64,000 bases of DNA from CAVQCX01 sp963775335 (GTDB lineage: Bacteria; Pseudomonadota; Gammaproteobacteria; Chromatiales; Chromatiaceae), in the NCBI GenBank assembly GCA_963775335.1, contig CAVZIJ010000006.1:124001-188000 (forward strand), read 5' to 3'. The notes under the pieces are model-generated. The model saw nothing but the letters and a program-made list of their open reading frames with translations. It was not told the DNA's origin and searched no databases. Position numbers and translations under genes: made by a program. Shown in pieces: positions 43,611-51,990 of this stretch (position 1 is its first letter; the number at the start of each line of letters is the position of its first letter).

Positions 43611-44915
43611 ATGGCGCCGATTCGCACTCTCGACACCCAAGACCCCGGCTTTCGCGCTCGGCTCGGGGAGCTGTTGGCCTGGGAGACCGTATCCGATGCG
43701 GCGGTCAATGCGACGGTGGACGGCATCCTTGCAGATGTACGCTCGCGCGGCGATGCTGCCCTGTTGGAATACACGCGACGTTTCGACCGCTGGGAGCCCG
43801 CCGGCGCGGAGGACTTGTTGATCCCCTCCCCGCGCCTGGCCCAGGCCTGGGACCGGACGCCGCCCGAACAGCGCGAGGCACTGGAGCATGCGGCCGAGCG
43901 CATCCGCGCCTATGCCGAGCGGCAGCGCATCGAGAGCTGGAGCTACACGGAGGCCGACGGCACCCTCCTCGGTCAGCAGGTGAGCGCGCTCGACCGTGTC
44001 GGACTCTACGTGCCGGGCGGCAAGGCCGCCTATCCGTCGTCGGTGTTGATGAATGCGGTGCCAGCCAAGGTCGCCGGGGTGCCCGAGCTCGTCATGGTGG
44101 TGCCCACCCCAGGCGGAGAGGTCAATGAGCTCGTGCTCGCCGCCGCCCAGGTCGCGGGCGTGGATCGGGTGCTCGCCTTGGGAGGCGCTCAAGCGGTCGC
44201 CGCTTTGGCCTACGGGACCGAATCGGTGCCGGGGGTCGACAAGATCGTCGGGCCCGGCAACATCTACGTGGCCACGGCCAAGCGTGCCGTCTTTGGGCAG
44301 GTCGGCATCGACATGGTCGCCGGCCCTTCGGAGATCCTCGTGATCTGCGACGGGGGGACCAATCCGGATTGGGTGGCCATGGATCTTTTCTCCCAGGCGG
44401 AGCACGACGAAGACGCCCAGGCCATCCTGGTCTCACCGGACCCGGGCTTCATCGAGCGGGTCCGCGAGAGCATCGAGCGGCTGTTGCCCCAACTGGAGCG
44501 CCGGAAGATCGCCGGAAAGGCTCTCCGCGCAAGGGGCGCGCTGATCCGGTGCCGCGATCTCGACGAGGCTGCTGACGTGGCCAACGTCATTGCCCCAGAG
44601 CATCTGGAGCTGTCTCTCGAGGATCCGCAGGCCTTCGTCGGCAAGATCCGCCATGCCGGCGCCATTTTTCTGGGTCGATATACATCGGAGCCGCTCGGGG
44701 ACTACTGCGCAGGACCCAACCATGTTCTGCCTACCTCGCGCACCGCCCGGTTCTCCTCCCCCCTGGGCGTGTACGATTTCCAGAAGCGCTCGAGCCTGAT
44801 CATGGTCACCCCGCAAAGCTCGTGCATTCTTGGCCGCACCGCCTCGATTCTCGCCAGGGGCGAGGGGTTGACCGCTCATGCCCGTTCTGCCGAGTACCGC
44901 ATGAACAAGGACTGA
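43611..44915 (+). CDS. hisD: Histidinol dehydrogenase
   Basis: Last two oxidations of histidine synthesis, zinc- and NAD-dependent. 434 residues. VGLYVPGGKAAYPSSVLMN, GGAQAVAALAYGT, KIVGPGNIYVATAKR, the zinc-site SQAEHDEDAQA and APEHLEL are all present, with GDYCAGPNHVLPT near the end. Lies 29 bp after hisG and 97 bp before hisC. Confidence 0.97.
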   Translation: MAPIRTLDTQDPGFRARLGELLAWETVSDAAVNATVDGILADVRSRGDAALLEYTRRFDRWEPAGAEDLLIPSPRLAQAWDRTPPEQREALEHAAERIRAYAERQRIESWSYTEADGTLLGQQVSALDRVGLYVPGGKAAYPSSVLMNAVPAKVAGVPELVMVVPTPGGEVNELVLAAAQVAGVDRVLALGGAQAVAALAYGTESVPGVDKIVGPGNIYVATAKRAVFGQVGIDMVAGPSEILVICDGGTNPDWVAMDLFSQAEHDEDAQAILVSPDPGFIERVRESIERLLPQLERRKIAGKALRARGALIRCRDLDEAADVANVIAPEHLELSLEDPQAFVGKIRHAGAIFLGRYTSEPLGDYCAGPNHVLPTSRTARFSSPLGVYDFQKRSSLIMVTPQSSCILGRTASILARGEGLTAHARSAEYRMNKD

Positions 44916-45012
44916 GCTTTGGCCTGGCGGATCGGAAACGGACCATGAGGGCACCGGTCACGCCAGCGCTGCGCTCCTGTTTCAGCTCCTGACCGACGAG
45001 AGGATTCCCCTG

Positions 45013-46104
45013 ATGTCCGAGCTCCCGCTGGACGATCTGGTCGAGCACTGGGTACGCCCTGAGATACGGGCGCTGTCGGCCTACCCGGTCCCCGATGCCT
45101 CAGGGATGATCAAGCTCGATGCGATGGAGAACCCCTATGCCTGGCCTGCAGAGCTACGCGCCGAGTGGGCCGCGACCCTGGGGGCCGTCGACGTCAACCG
45201 CTACCCGGACCCCCGGGCCGGCGCCTTGAAGGCGCGCCTGCGCGAGGCCATGGGACTGCGCGACGAGATGGGCCTGCTGCTCGGCAATGGCTCCGACGAG
45301 ATCATTCAGATGATCGCGATGACGCTCGCCGGTCCGGGGCGTGCGGTACTCTCGGTGGAGCCGGGCTTCGTGATGTACCGGATGATCGCCACCTTCTGCG
45401 GCCTGAAGTACGTCGGCGTGCCTTTGCGGGCCGAGGACTTTGCCCTCGACATGCCTGCCCTGGTGCAAGCGATCGACGAGCACCAGCCAGCCGTGGTGTT
45501 TCTCGCCCACCCGAACAACCCGACCGGCAACCTGTTCGATGCGGGCGACATGCTGCGGGTGATCGACGAGGCGCCCGGCCTGGTCGTGGTCGACGAGGCC
45601 TATGCACCGTTTACCCACCACAGCTTCATGGATCGGCTGGGCAGCTTCGACAACCTGCTGGTCATGCGCACCGTTTCCAAGATGGGGCTGGCCGGCCTGC
45701 GTCTGGGGATGTTGTTCGGTGCGCCGCGCTGGATCGAGGAGATCGACAAGATCCGCCTGCCGTACAACATCAATGTGCTGACCCAGTCTGCCGCCACTCT
45801 CGCCCTGAGCCGCCCAGAGGTCCTGGATACCCAGGCCGATGCGATTCGGGCCGAGCGTTCCCGGCTGCTGGAGGCCCTGCAGGCGACCGACGGAGTCAGG
45901 GCCTATCCCAGCGAGGCCAATTTCGTTCTGCTCAGGGTCGCCGAGGGGCGCGCGGCCGAGATCTTCGAGGGGCTCAAGCGTCGGCGGGTACTGATCAAGA
46001 AAATGGACGGCTCCCACCCGTTGCTGCACGACTGCCTGAGAGTAACTGTGGGCACGCCCGAAGAAAACCGGGCGTTCCTCGAGGCGCTACGGGCGGCACT
46101 CTAG
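45013..46104 (+). CDS. hisC: Histidinol-phosphate aminotransferase
   Basis: PLP enzyme of histidine synthesis, 363 residues, class II fold. KLDAMENPYAWP, GNGSDEIIQMI, HPNNPTGNLF (PLP-phosphate/Asn site), VVDEAYAPF (Asp), and the Schiff-base lysine in TVSKMGLAGLRLG. The ATG follows GAGAGGA. Last gene of the conserved murA-hisGDC run; the next gene is convergent. Confidence 0.96.
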   Translation: MSELPLDDLVEHWVRPEIRALSAYPVPDASGMIKLDAMENPYAWPAELRAEWAATLGAVDVNRYPDPRAGALKARLREAMGLRDEMGLLLGNGSDEIIQMIAMTLAGPGRAVLSVEPGFVMYRMIATFCGLKYVGVPLRAEDFALDMPALVQAIDEHQPAVVFLAHPNNPTGNLFDAGDMLRVIDEAPGLVVVDEAYAPFTHHSFMDRLGSFDNLLVMRTVSKMGLAGLRLGMLFGAPRWIEEIDKIRLPYNINVLTQSAATLALSRPEVLDTQADAIRAERSRLLEALQATDGVRAYPSEANFVLLRVAEGRAAEIFEGLKRRRVLIKKMDGSHPLLHDCLRVTVGTPEENRAFLEALRAAL

Positions 46105-46121
46105 CCCGACGCTCTCCGTCG

Positions 46122-46991
46122 CTATGATTCGCGCCCGACGACGTCCCGCAGCGGCTTGATCACCACGCCCGTGCTGCCCAACAGCGAAGCGAAGGCCTCG
46201 CCGGAGAGCACCCGGTACTCCCGATGACGGGCCTCGAGCAGCGGGTCCTCCCAGCGACCCGCCACGGCCGGATGGCACATCAGCAGGTCCCCGTCGAGGG
46301 AGCCGCGCAGCCATGACCCGAGCAATTGGAGATAGCTGTCCTCGGACGCATCAAAGCCATACACCCCGAGCAGCCGGCGGTTTTGCGGGTAGCCGTGGGC
46401 CTGCGCCAGATGACGCAAGGCGCGGGCCCCGAGCCAGCCGATAATGCTCGATTTCCATCTGATTGCGCTCGGTAGCTCCGAGCGGCGCCCGCTCGCCGGC
46501 GGTGCGCAGACGCGCACCCAAGGTTTGCGGCCCCGGTAGCGCTGGTCCAGAGCCGCGATCAGCATGTCCCGGATAATCGGTAGCTGATGCACATGCTGAT
46601 GGCCGTCCACGAAATCCGGCATGCGCCCCAGGTCCCGCTCGAACGCGTCGAGCTGGCGCTCGATGTCCGACCGGATGGCCGCGGGTTTCAGGCCGTGTAC
46701 GTAAGCCGCTAGGATCAATCTCTGCAGCGGTGGCATCCCGGGGATGCCCGCGAAGCCCTCGGTGAAATTGAGGTGCAGACCCACGTCCACCGCGCCGGTG
46801 TGCTCCTTCAGGGCGTCGCATCCCGAGTCCCAAGAAGGCCCGCCAACCATGCAGCTGATCGCAGACACGCGCCCCCCCCGAGCCAGGCCAAGCGCCGCCT
46901 GATCGATGCCCTCGTGCAAACCGTAATCGTCCACGCAGACGCAAATCCCGCTCCGGCGAGGCGCTACCTCCGTTTCGGATTGGCCGGTCAT
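46122..46991 (-). CDS. ChbG/HpnK (YdjC) family carbohydrate deacetylase
   Basis: 289 residues. Metal and catalytic residues of the YdjC fold are visible: D21-D22 in VCVDDYGLHEG, H73 in GLHLNFTEG, and H131/H133/H135 in DFVDGHQHVH. The family deacetylates N-acetyl sugars; known members act on chito-oligosaccharides (ChbG), hopanoid precursors (HpnK) or undecaprenyl-phosphate GalNAc (NaxD). The neighbouring GtrA-like and polyprenyl-sugar glycosyltransferase genes favour a lipid-linked substrate, by inference. Divergent from the GtrA gene by 15 bp. Confidence 0.87.
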   Translation of the reverse strand: MTGQSETEVAPRRSGICVCVDDYGLHEGIDQAALGLARGGRVSAISCMVGGPSWDSGCDALKEHTGAVDVGLHLNFTEGFAGIPGMPPLQRLILAAYVHGLKPAAIRSDIERQLDAFERDLGRMPDFVDGHQHVHQLPIIRDMLIAALDQRYRGRKPWVRVCAPPASGRRSELPSAIRWKSSIIGWLGARALRHLAQAHGYPQNRRLLGVYGFDASEDSYLQLLGSWLRGSLDGDLLMCHPAVAGRWEDPLLEARHREYRVLSGEAFASLLGSTGVVIKPLRDVVGRES

Positions 46992-47006
46992 GCCTTAGAA
47001 TGCCCC

Positions 47007-47423
47007 ATGATTGCTAACCCCCGAATCAGCGCGCTCTCCGCCTATCGCAGGCCCCTCCTCTTCATCGTGGTCGGTACTGCGGCGGCTTTCACCCATTTCC
47101 TCACTGTCGTCCTGATCGTCGAGATTCTGGGGCTTGCGCCGCTCGCGGCGAACGTCATCGGCTGGCTGTGCGCCTTCACCTTGTCCTATGGAGGGCATTA
47201 TTCGCTCACATTCTCCGACCACAATGCGCCTGTATGGCGCTCCGCGGCACGGTTCTTCCTGATCTCTGCCGTGGGATTCGCCGTCAATGAAACGATGTAT
47301 GCGATCCTCCTCTGGACGAGCCCGCTGCCCTATTACTTCCTTTTGACGATCGTATTGCTCTCCGTAGCCGTGCTCACCTACCTATTCAGCCAGCGCTGGG
47401 CGTTCCAGCGCAGGGCTCTCTAG
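47007..47423 (+). CDS. GtrA-like membrane protein (putative lipid-linked sugar flippase)
   Basis: 138 residues, four membrane helices. RPLLFIVVGTAAAFTHF, NVIGWLCAFTLSYGGHYSLTF and YLFSQRWAF are typical of the GtrA family, which is proposed to move polyprenyl-phosphate sugars across the membrane. ATG 47007. A TAGAAT hexamer at 46996-47001 lies so close that the mRNA could be nearly leaderless. Codon choice looks less GC-rich than in flanking genes. Likely works with the glycosyltransferase that converges on it. Confidence 0.88.
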   Translation: MIANPRISALSAYRRPLLFIVVGTAAAFTHFLTVVLIVEILGLAPLAANVIGWLCAFTLSYGGHYSLTFSDHNAPVWRSAARFFLISAVGFAVNETMYAILLWTSPLPYYFLLTIVLLSVAVLTYLFSQRWAFQRRAL

Positions 47424-47633
47424 AAGGCACAGCCGTGACCGGCGACAACGGGAGCCCGTTGCAGCAATGGAAGGTTCCGCTCCACGCTAGCCCCGCGGTG
47501 AGCCAGGTCTCCGGCCGTGCGCAGGGCTACGCGGGACGCGTCGAAAATCGATCAGCAGCCAGCCTCCCGCCAAAGGGTCAAGCTCCCCCGCTTCCATACG
47601 ACACCTTCCGCCAGTTGCCGTGCCTGAGCCCGG

Positions 47634-48713
47634 TCATAGAAGATCCCGCCTGGCCCGCGCAGCGACACGGGAAAAGACCGCAGAGCTGGTCCCCGAGGAA
47701 CAGGGCCGGCTGCCGCGCGGCAGCCACTGAGGGGCCTTCCGGAGCCTTTCCCCTGACTGGTGCCTGATCAGGTACAAGGGGCGCATCTTGACCTCTTCGA
47801 AGATGCGGGCCACGTATTCGCCCATGACACCCAGGGCGACCAGCTGAATGCCGGACAGCAACAGCAGCCCGACCACGATGGTGGTCCAGCCCGGCACCGG
47901 ATGACCGTTGATGAGGTAATCGATGGTGAGATAGCTTCCGTAACTGAAGGCCGCAAGCGCCAGCAGAACCCCGCTCAGGCTGGCCACCTTCAAAGGCCAG
48001 GTGGTAAACGCGGTGAGGCCGTCGATCGACAGATTCAGCAGATGGAGGGCGTTGAAGGTGCTTCGGCCGTGGCCCCGCGGCTCGGGAAGGTAAGATATCG
48101 CCGTTGCCCTGAAGCCCACCCACGAATAGAGCCCCTTCATGAATCGGTTCCTTTCTGGCAGGGACCGCAAGGCGTCGATCACGCTCCGGTCCATCAAGCG
48201 GAAATCGCTGGCCTCAGGGGGAACCTGGAAGCGCCCGCCGGCATTCACCAGGTGGTAGAACCATTTGCTGCCTAGACGTTTGAGCGGGCCCTCGTCCTTG
48301 CGGTGCTCGCGCACGGCGTACACGACGTCGTAGCCGTCCTGCCACTTTGCCAGCATGGCCGGGATGAGGTTTGGGGAGTGCTGCAGGTCTGCATCCATCA
48401 GCACTGCCGCCTCGCCCGTCGCGGCATCGAGGCCCGCGGTAAGCGCGGCCTCTTTGCCGAAGTTGCGCGATAGCTGGATCGCGCGGAACCCGGGCCTGGT
48501 CGCCCACTGGTCGAGGACCTCTGAGGTGTTGTCGCGGCTGCCGTCATCTACCAGGATGATCTCCCACTCCGGAATCAGAGGCTCGAGGATGGCCCGCAGG
48601 CGCGGCAACAGCCGGTCCAGGTTGGCCGCCTCGTTGAAGCAGGGAATCACCACGGACAGGTTGGGCAGCCAGTCGCGAGGCTGTTGATGGAAGCTGCGTA
48701 ACTTTTCGGTCAT
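47634..48713 (-). CDS. Family 2 glycosyltransferase, polyprenyl-phosphate sugar synthase type (GtrB/DPM-like)
   Basis: 359 residues. N-terminal GT-A domain: VVIPCFNEAANL, ILVDDGSRDNT (D56-D57), MDADLQHSP (D107/D109), SDFRLMDRSV and ERNRFMKGLYSWVGF. Two C-terminal membrane helices follow (about 243-268 and 278-303). This is the layout of GtrB/ArnC/DPM1 enzymes that charge undecaprenyl phosphate with a sugar. The last 45 or so residues are an unusual Arg/Ser-rich tail beyond the normal family end. It faces the GtrA gene. Confidence 0.88.
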   Translation of the reverse strand: MTEKLRSFHQQPRDWLPNLSVVIPCFNEAANLDRLLPRLRAILEPLIPEWEIILVDDGSRDNTSEVLDQWATRPGFRAIQLSRNFGKEAALTAGLDAATGEAAVLMDADLQHSPNLIPAMLAKWQDGYDVVYAVREHRKDEGPLKRLGSKWFYHLVNAGGRFQVPPEASDFRLMDRSVIDALRSLPERNRFMKGLYSWVGFRATAISYLPEPRGHGRSTFNALHLLNLSIDGLTAFTTWPLKVASLSGVLLALAAFSYGSYLTIDYLINGHPVPGWTTIVVGLLLLSGIQLVALGVMGEYVARIFEEVKMRPLYLIRHQSGERLRKAPQWLPRGSRPCSSGTSSAVFSRVAARARRDLL

Positions 48714-49552
48714 GTCGTCTCAACCAAATTAGGGTAGGAGCCTGGAATTGCCGATCCTTGGCGTGGGGCTACCCGGGCACGATCCCGCCCATCCGCGCCG
48801 AGCGAGTCTCACGACGAAGCCGGTTGGCCGCGTCTTTCCCGCCCGGGGCCGGAACGGCGCTTGCGGCCCGGGTTCTCTCAGCCCTTTCCTTGGGCACCTG
48901 AGCAGAGCTCACACCGAAAACCACGTGCCGACGGCCGGGGCCTCGACACGACTGCCGACTGCGGGGGCAGCGAGGAGACCAGAGGTGCCCGCCGGCAATC
49001 TCTGGCTCCGAGCAGGCGTGCCGCGGCCGGCAACACTTCGTCCTCGACGGGACGCGGGGTCCCGTGGCGGCGGCAGTCGCCCCCTCGGGCCAGCGAGACG
49101 TAGCTTCGCGCTTGACGGCTGCGAGAGCGTTTGTCGCGAAGAGTCTTGACGCCGAGCCCTACCAGCGGTGCTGCAAAAGGTCGCCTCGCGCGCCGCCACG
49201 GAGAGGGTGTCTCGGGCCGCTTGTGCCCGAGAGGCGCTGTAGATCGAAGGCCTGTAGGTGAACAAGGCAACCTGAGCGCCCCATGCGCGGGGGTGGCAAC
49301 CTGGCAGAACGAGCGAGTCCCGAGCCTGGGGTTGGGCCCCCCCGGGCGGCGGCGCCAATGTGCCATACAGCGCCTAAATTACAGTGTGGAGATTAGCCGA
49401 GAGTTAGCGCCGCGGTTCGGCGCCCGACCTGCTGGTGGTGGTTTCCCGTTACGTCGGATCCGGCCGGAGAGGCGCCGCACCTCGGCCATGCCCCCCTGGG
49501 TGTCTGTGCCGCACAAGAGCCTGAGGCTGCCAAGCGCGCCGATAGCTGCCCC
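48714..49552. other. 839-bp GC-rich gap with many hairpins, no convincing gene
   Basis: Frames open on both strands give Arg/Ser/Pro-rich translations without recognisable motifs. Several stems are visible: ACGGGAC/GTCCCGT (49047-49065), TCTCGGGC/GCCCGAGA (49210-49232) and CTCAG...CTGAG near 48875-48900, plus possible longer-range pairing of CGACTGCCG near 48950 with CGGCAGTCG near 49070. I found no match to RNase P RNA, tmRNA or rRNA cores. Content unexplained. Confidence 0.5.
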
Positions 49553-49765
49553 TTACGCATCCAAGTCGGGGATTAGACCGCTTTCCAGCCGTTTGATCGC
49601 ATCCCGCAGGTAGAGCTTGCGCTTTTTCAATCGACGCACCTCCAGCTGGTCCACGTAGGGGCCTTCCTGGAGCCGCTCGATGGTCGTATCCAGATCTCGA
49701 TGCTCCTGGCGCAGTTGCGCCAGGCGCTCCCGGGTGCTGAGGGTTTGGTCGTCTCCCAGATACAT
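49553..49765 (-). CDS. DUF465 (YdcH-like) small coiled-coil protein
   Basis: 70 residues, almost entirely helical and charged: STRERLAQLRQEHRDLDTTI, then LEVRRLKKRKLYLRDAI.RL. The Leu-x-x-H-x-x-Leu-D and LKKRKL-LRD patterns define the DUF465 family, widespread in proteobacteria and of unknown function. It starts 18 bp after the degS-like gene on the same strand, so it is probably its operon partner. Confidence 0.85.
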   Translation of the reverse strand: MYLGDDQTLSTRERLAQLRQEHRDLDTTIERLQEGPYVDQLEVRRLKKRKLYLRDAIKRLESGLIPDLDA

Positions 49766-49783
49766 GGGGGTCGGCGCCGCGGG

Positions 49784-50950
49784 TCAGGGCACCTTCGCCG
49801 GACGCTCTTCCACGAACGCATCCAGCTTGAGCTCGTCCTCGCCCCGCCATCCATAGACGGTAATACGGGAGCCCGGAGGTTGCACCGCGATGGCGTTGAG
49901 AATCTCGTACGGGGTATTGGTCGTCGTGTCGTTGACCCGGCTGATGACGTCGCCGGGGCGCAGGCCGGCCCGATCCGCGGGCCCATTGTTGAGCACGCCG
50001 GATACCAGGACGCCTTGGGTGCCGTGCAGGCCGAACGACTCGGCGAGATCCGGGGTGACCTCCTGGGCGGTAACCCCCAGCCAGCCGCGCACGACGTGTC
50101 CTTTGGCGATGATCTGCTCCATCACCCCTTTAGCCAGCTCGATGGGGATGGCGAACCCTATGCCCTGGGAGCCCCCACTGCGGGAGAAGATGGCGGTGTT
50201 GATCCCGACCACGGCGCCCTGGGTGTTGACGAGGGCGCCGCCCGAATTGCCGGGATTGATCGCGGCGTCGGTCTGGATGAAATTCTCGAACGTGTTGATG
50301 CCGAGCTGGGTACGGCCGGTGGCGCTGACGATCCCCATGGTGACGGTCTGGCCCACCGCGAATGGGTTGCCGATGGCCAGCACCACGTCGCCCACCTGTA
50401 GTGCCTGGGACGCGCCCAGCGCGGCGACGGGCAGGTTCTCGTCCTCCGCTCGCAGCACGGCCAGATCGGTGTCGGGGTCTGTTCCGACCACTTTGGCCAC
50501 CAGTTCCTTTCCGCTGGGCAGCTGCACCTGGATCTCATCGGCTCCCTCGACGACGTGGTTGTTCGTGAGAATGTAGCCGTCGCGGCTCACGATGACACCG
50601 GATCCCAGGCTGGTCTCCAGACGCCGCCGGGGCTGTACGGAGAACTGGCCGCCGAAGAAGCGGCGCAGGACCGGGTCGTCGAGCAGGCGGGAGGTTTTCT
50701 CTGTACGGATCTTCGCCGTGTAGATATTAACGACCGAGGGGGCGGCCTGTTTGACCGCGCTCGCGTAGGAAACGGGCCCCTCGGCTCGCGGACCGCTGGG
50801 AATGATGGCCGGTGCGACCGCCGGCGCCAGCGGGGGGGTGGGTGCGCGCTCGAGCAGCATTTCCGGGCGCACCAGGAACAGGACGATGGCCGCCGCCAGA
50901 CCGGCGGTGATCAACGTCAGCAGGAATGATGCGAGTCGCTGGAGCTTCAT
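49784..50950 (-). CDS. Membrane-anchored serine protease, DegS/AlgW-like
   Basis: 388 residues. An N-terminal hydrophobic anchor (about 8-27) is followed by a Pro-rich linker, a trypsin-like domain and one PDZ domain. Catalytic triad: H132 (TNNHVV), D162 (DTDLAVL) and S236 (GNSGGAL). An uncleaved-looking anchor and a single PDZ domain point to DegS/AlgW, which starts the sigma-E response by cutting anti-sigma RseA, rather than DegP/DegQ. Position beside petABC matches algW in Pseudomonas. Divergent from the Nif3-like gene by 49 bp. Confidence 0.9.
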   Translation of the reverse strand: MKLQRLASFLLTLITAGLAAAIVLFLVRPEMLLERAPTPPLAPAVAPAIIPSGPRAEGPVSYASAVKQAAPSVVNIYTAKIRTEKTSRLLDDPVLRRFFGGQFSVQPRRRLETSLGSGVIVSRDGYILTNNHVVEGADEIQVQLPSGKELVAKVVGTDPDTDLAVLRAEDENLPVAALGASQALQVGDVVLAIGNPFAVGQTVTMGIVSATGRTQLGINTFENFIQTDAAINPGNSGGALVNTQGAVVGINTAIFSRSGGSQGIGFAIPIELAKGVMEQIIAKGHVVRGWLGVTAQEVTPDLAESFGLHGTQGVLVSGVLNNGPADRAGLRPGDVISRVNDTTTNTPYEILNAIAVQPPGSRITVYGWRGEDELKLDAFVEERPAKVP

Positions 50951-50999
50951 GGGGCTAATAACCTACCATGGGGGTTCGACAGCTGTCAGCGAGGGGGCG

Positions 51000-51749
51000 A
51001 TGATCGATCTGCGCGACCTCGAGGCCTATTGCAACGACCTGCTGGGCGCCGACTCTTTCTCGGACTATTGCCCTAACGGCATTCAGGTCGAGGCCGGCGT
51101 GCAGGTGCGCCGGGTGGTGACCGGCGTGAGCGCAAGCCTCGCCCTGGTCCAGGCCGCGGCAGCGGCAGGGGCCGACGTGCTGCTGGTCCATCACGGGTAT
51201 TTCTGGCGGGGTGAGGCGCCGGCTCTGCGGGGGGTCATGGCGGGGCGCGTCCGGGCACTGTTCGAGCACCGCCTGAGCCTCCTTGCTTATCATCTGCCTC
51301 TCGATGGCCACCCTGAGCTTGGCAACAACGCCCGCCTTGGCGCGCGGCTGGGCCTGGTCTCCGCCGCGCCGTTGGAAGGGGACGGCCTGTTGTGGGGGGC
51401 GGACCTGGAGCAGCCCCTGGACCCTAGCGTGTTGCGCCGACTGATCACCGATGCCCTCGACCGTGCGCCGCTGCACGTCGAGGCCGGGCCGCCGCAGATT
51501 CGCCGTCTGGCCTGGTGCACGGGGGCCGCCCAGGACCTGATCGATCGGGCAGCGAGCCTCGGTTTCGACGCCTATCTCACCGGGGAGGTCTCGGAGCGGA
51601 CCGTGCATCTGGCGCGCGAGCACGGTCTGCATTTCTTTGCCGCCGGCCACCACGCGACCGAGCGCTACGGCGTCCAGGCCCTCGGGCAGCACCTGGCCGA
51701 GCGTTTTGGTCTGGAGCACCGGTTCATTGAGGTGCCCAACCCCGCCTGA
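51000..51749 (+). CDS. Nif3-like dinuclear metal centre protein (YbgI family)
   Basis: 249 residues. Metal-site residues are seen in VLLVHHGYFW near the N-terminus and in FFAAGHHATERYG near the C-terminus; LLAYHLPLDGHPELGNN is also typical. The true cellular role of the family is unsettled (GTP cyclohydrolase-like activity has been proposed). Start ATG 51000 with GAGGGGG just upstream; longer upstream frames overlap the degS-like gene and are not conserved. Confidence 0.9.
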   Translation: MIDLRDLEAYCNDLLGADSFSDYCPNGIQVEAGVQVRRVVTGVSASLALVQAAAAAGADVLLVHHGYFWRGEAPALRGVMAGRVRALFEHRLSLLAYHLPLDGHPELGNNARLGARLGLVSAAPLEGDGLLWGADLEQPLDPSVLRRLITDALDRAPLHVEAGPPQIRRLAWCTGAAQDLIDRAASLGFDAYLTGEVSERTVHLAREHGLHFFAAGHHATERYGVQALGQHLAERFGLEHRFIEVPNPA

Positions 51750-51832
51750 CAAGCACCATCTTCGGGATGGCTGCCGCTCCTCCCCGCCGGCACCAGCAAG
51801 CTGCATCTTTCCAGGGCGCCGGAGCGTTTTTC

Positions 51833-51861
51833 TTGACCCGGAAAGGCGCATATTGCAAAAT
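51833..51861 (+). promoter_or_regulatory. Sigma70 promoter of petABC
   Basis: TTGACC (51833-51838, 5 of 6), a 17-bp spacer and CAAAAT (51856-51861, 4 of 6). It predicts a leader of about 120 nt before petA. Confidence 0.65.
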
Positions 51862-51990
51862 GCCCGGCTACCGCAGGGAAATCAGCATATTCTCATATGC
51901 CTGCGCACCTATGCGTGCGCCAGAGGTCCGGGGTGGTTGCCGGGCGCCGAGTTTCCGAGAAACCTTCCAGCCTGATCGGGGAGTCAACGC

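Noticed and set aside
48830..48910. TPP-riboswitch-like string on the minus strand (GGTGCCC, then GGGCTGAGA, then ACCCG)
   Set aside because: The second half of the THI element (CCTGATCTGG...AATACCAGCG...AGGGA) is absent, and the nearest downstream gene in that direction is a glycosyltransferase. The string is better explained as one side of a CTCAG/CTGAG hairpin.
48940..49000. Cobalamin-riboswitch-like CTGCCCCCGCAG on the minus strand
   Set aside because: No AGGGAA/GGTG core or GCCACTG partner is present in the right order.
48878..49366. 162-codon minus-strand frame in the long gap
   Set aside because: Arg/Ser/Pro-rich translation, no hydrophobic core pattern or motif, and competing frames of similar length on both strands.
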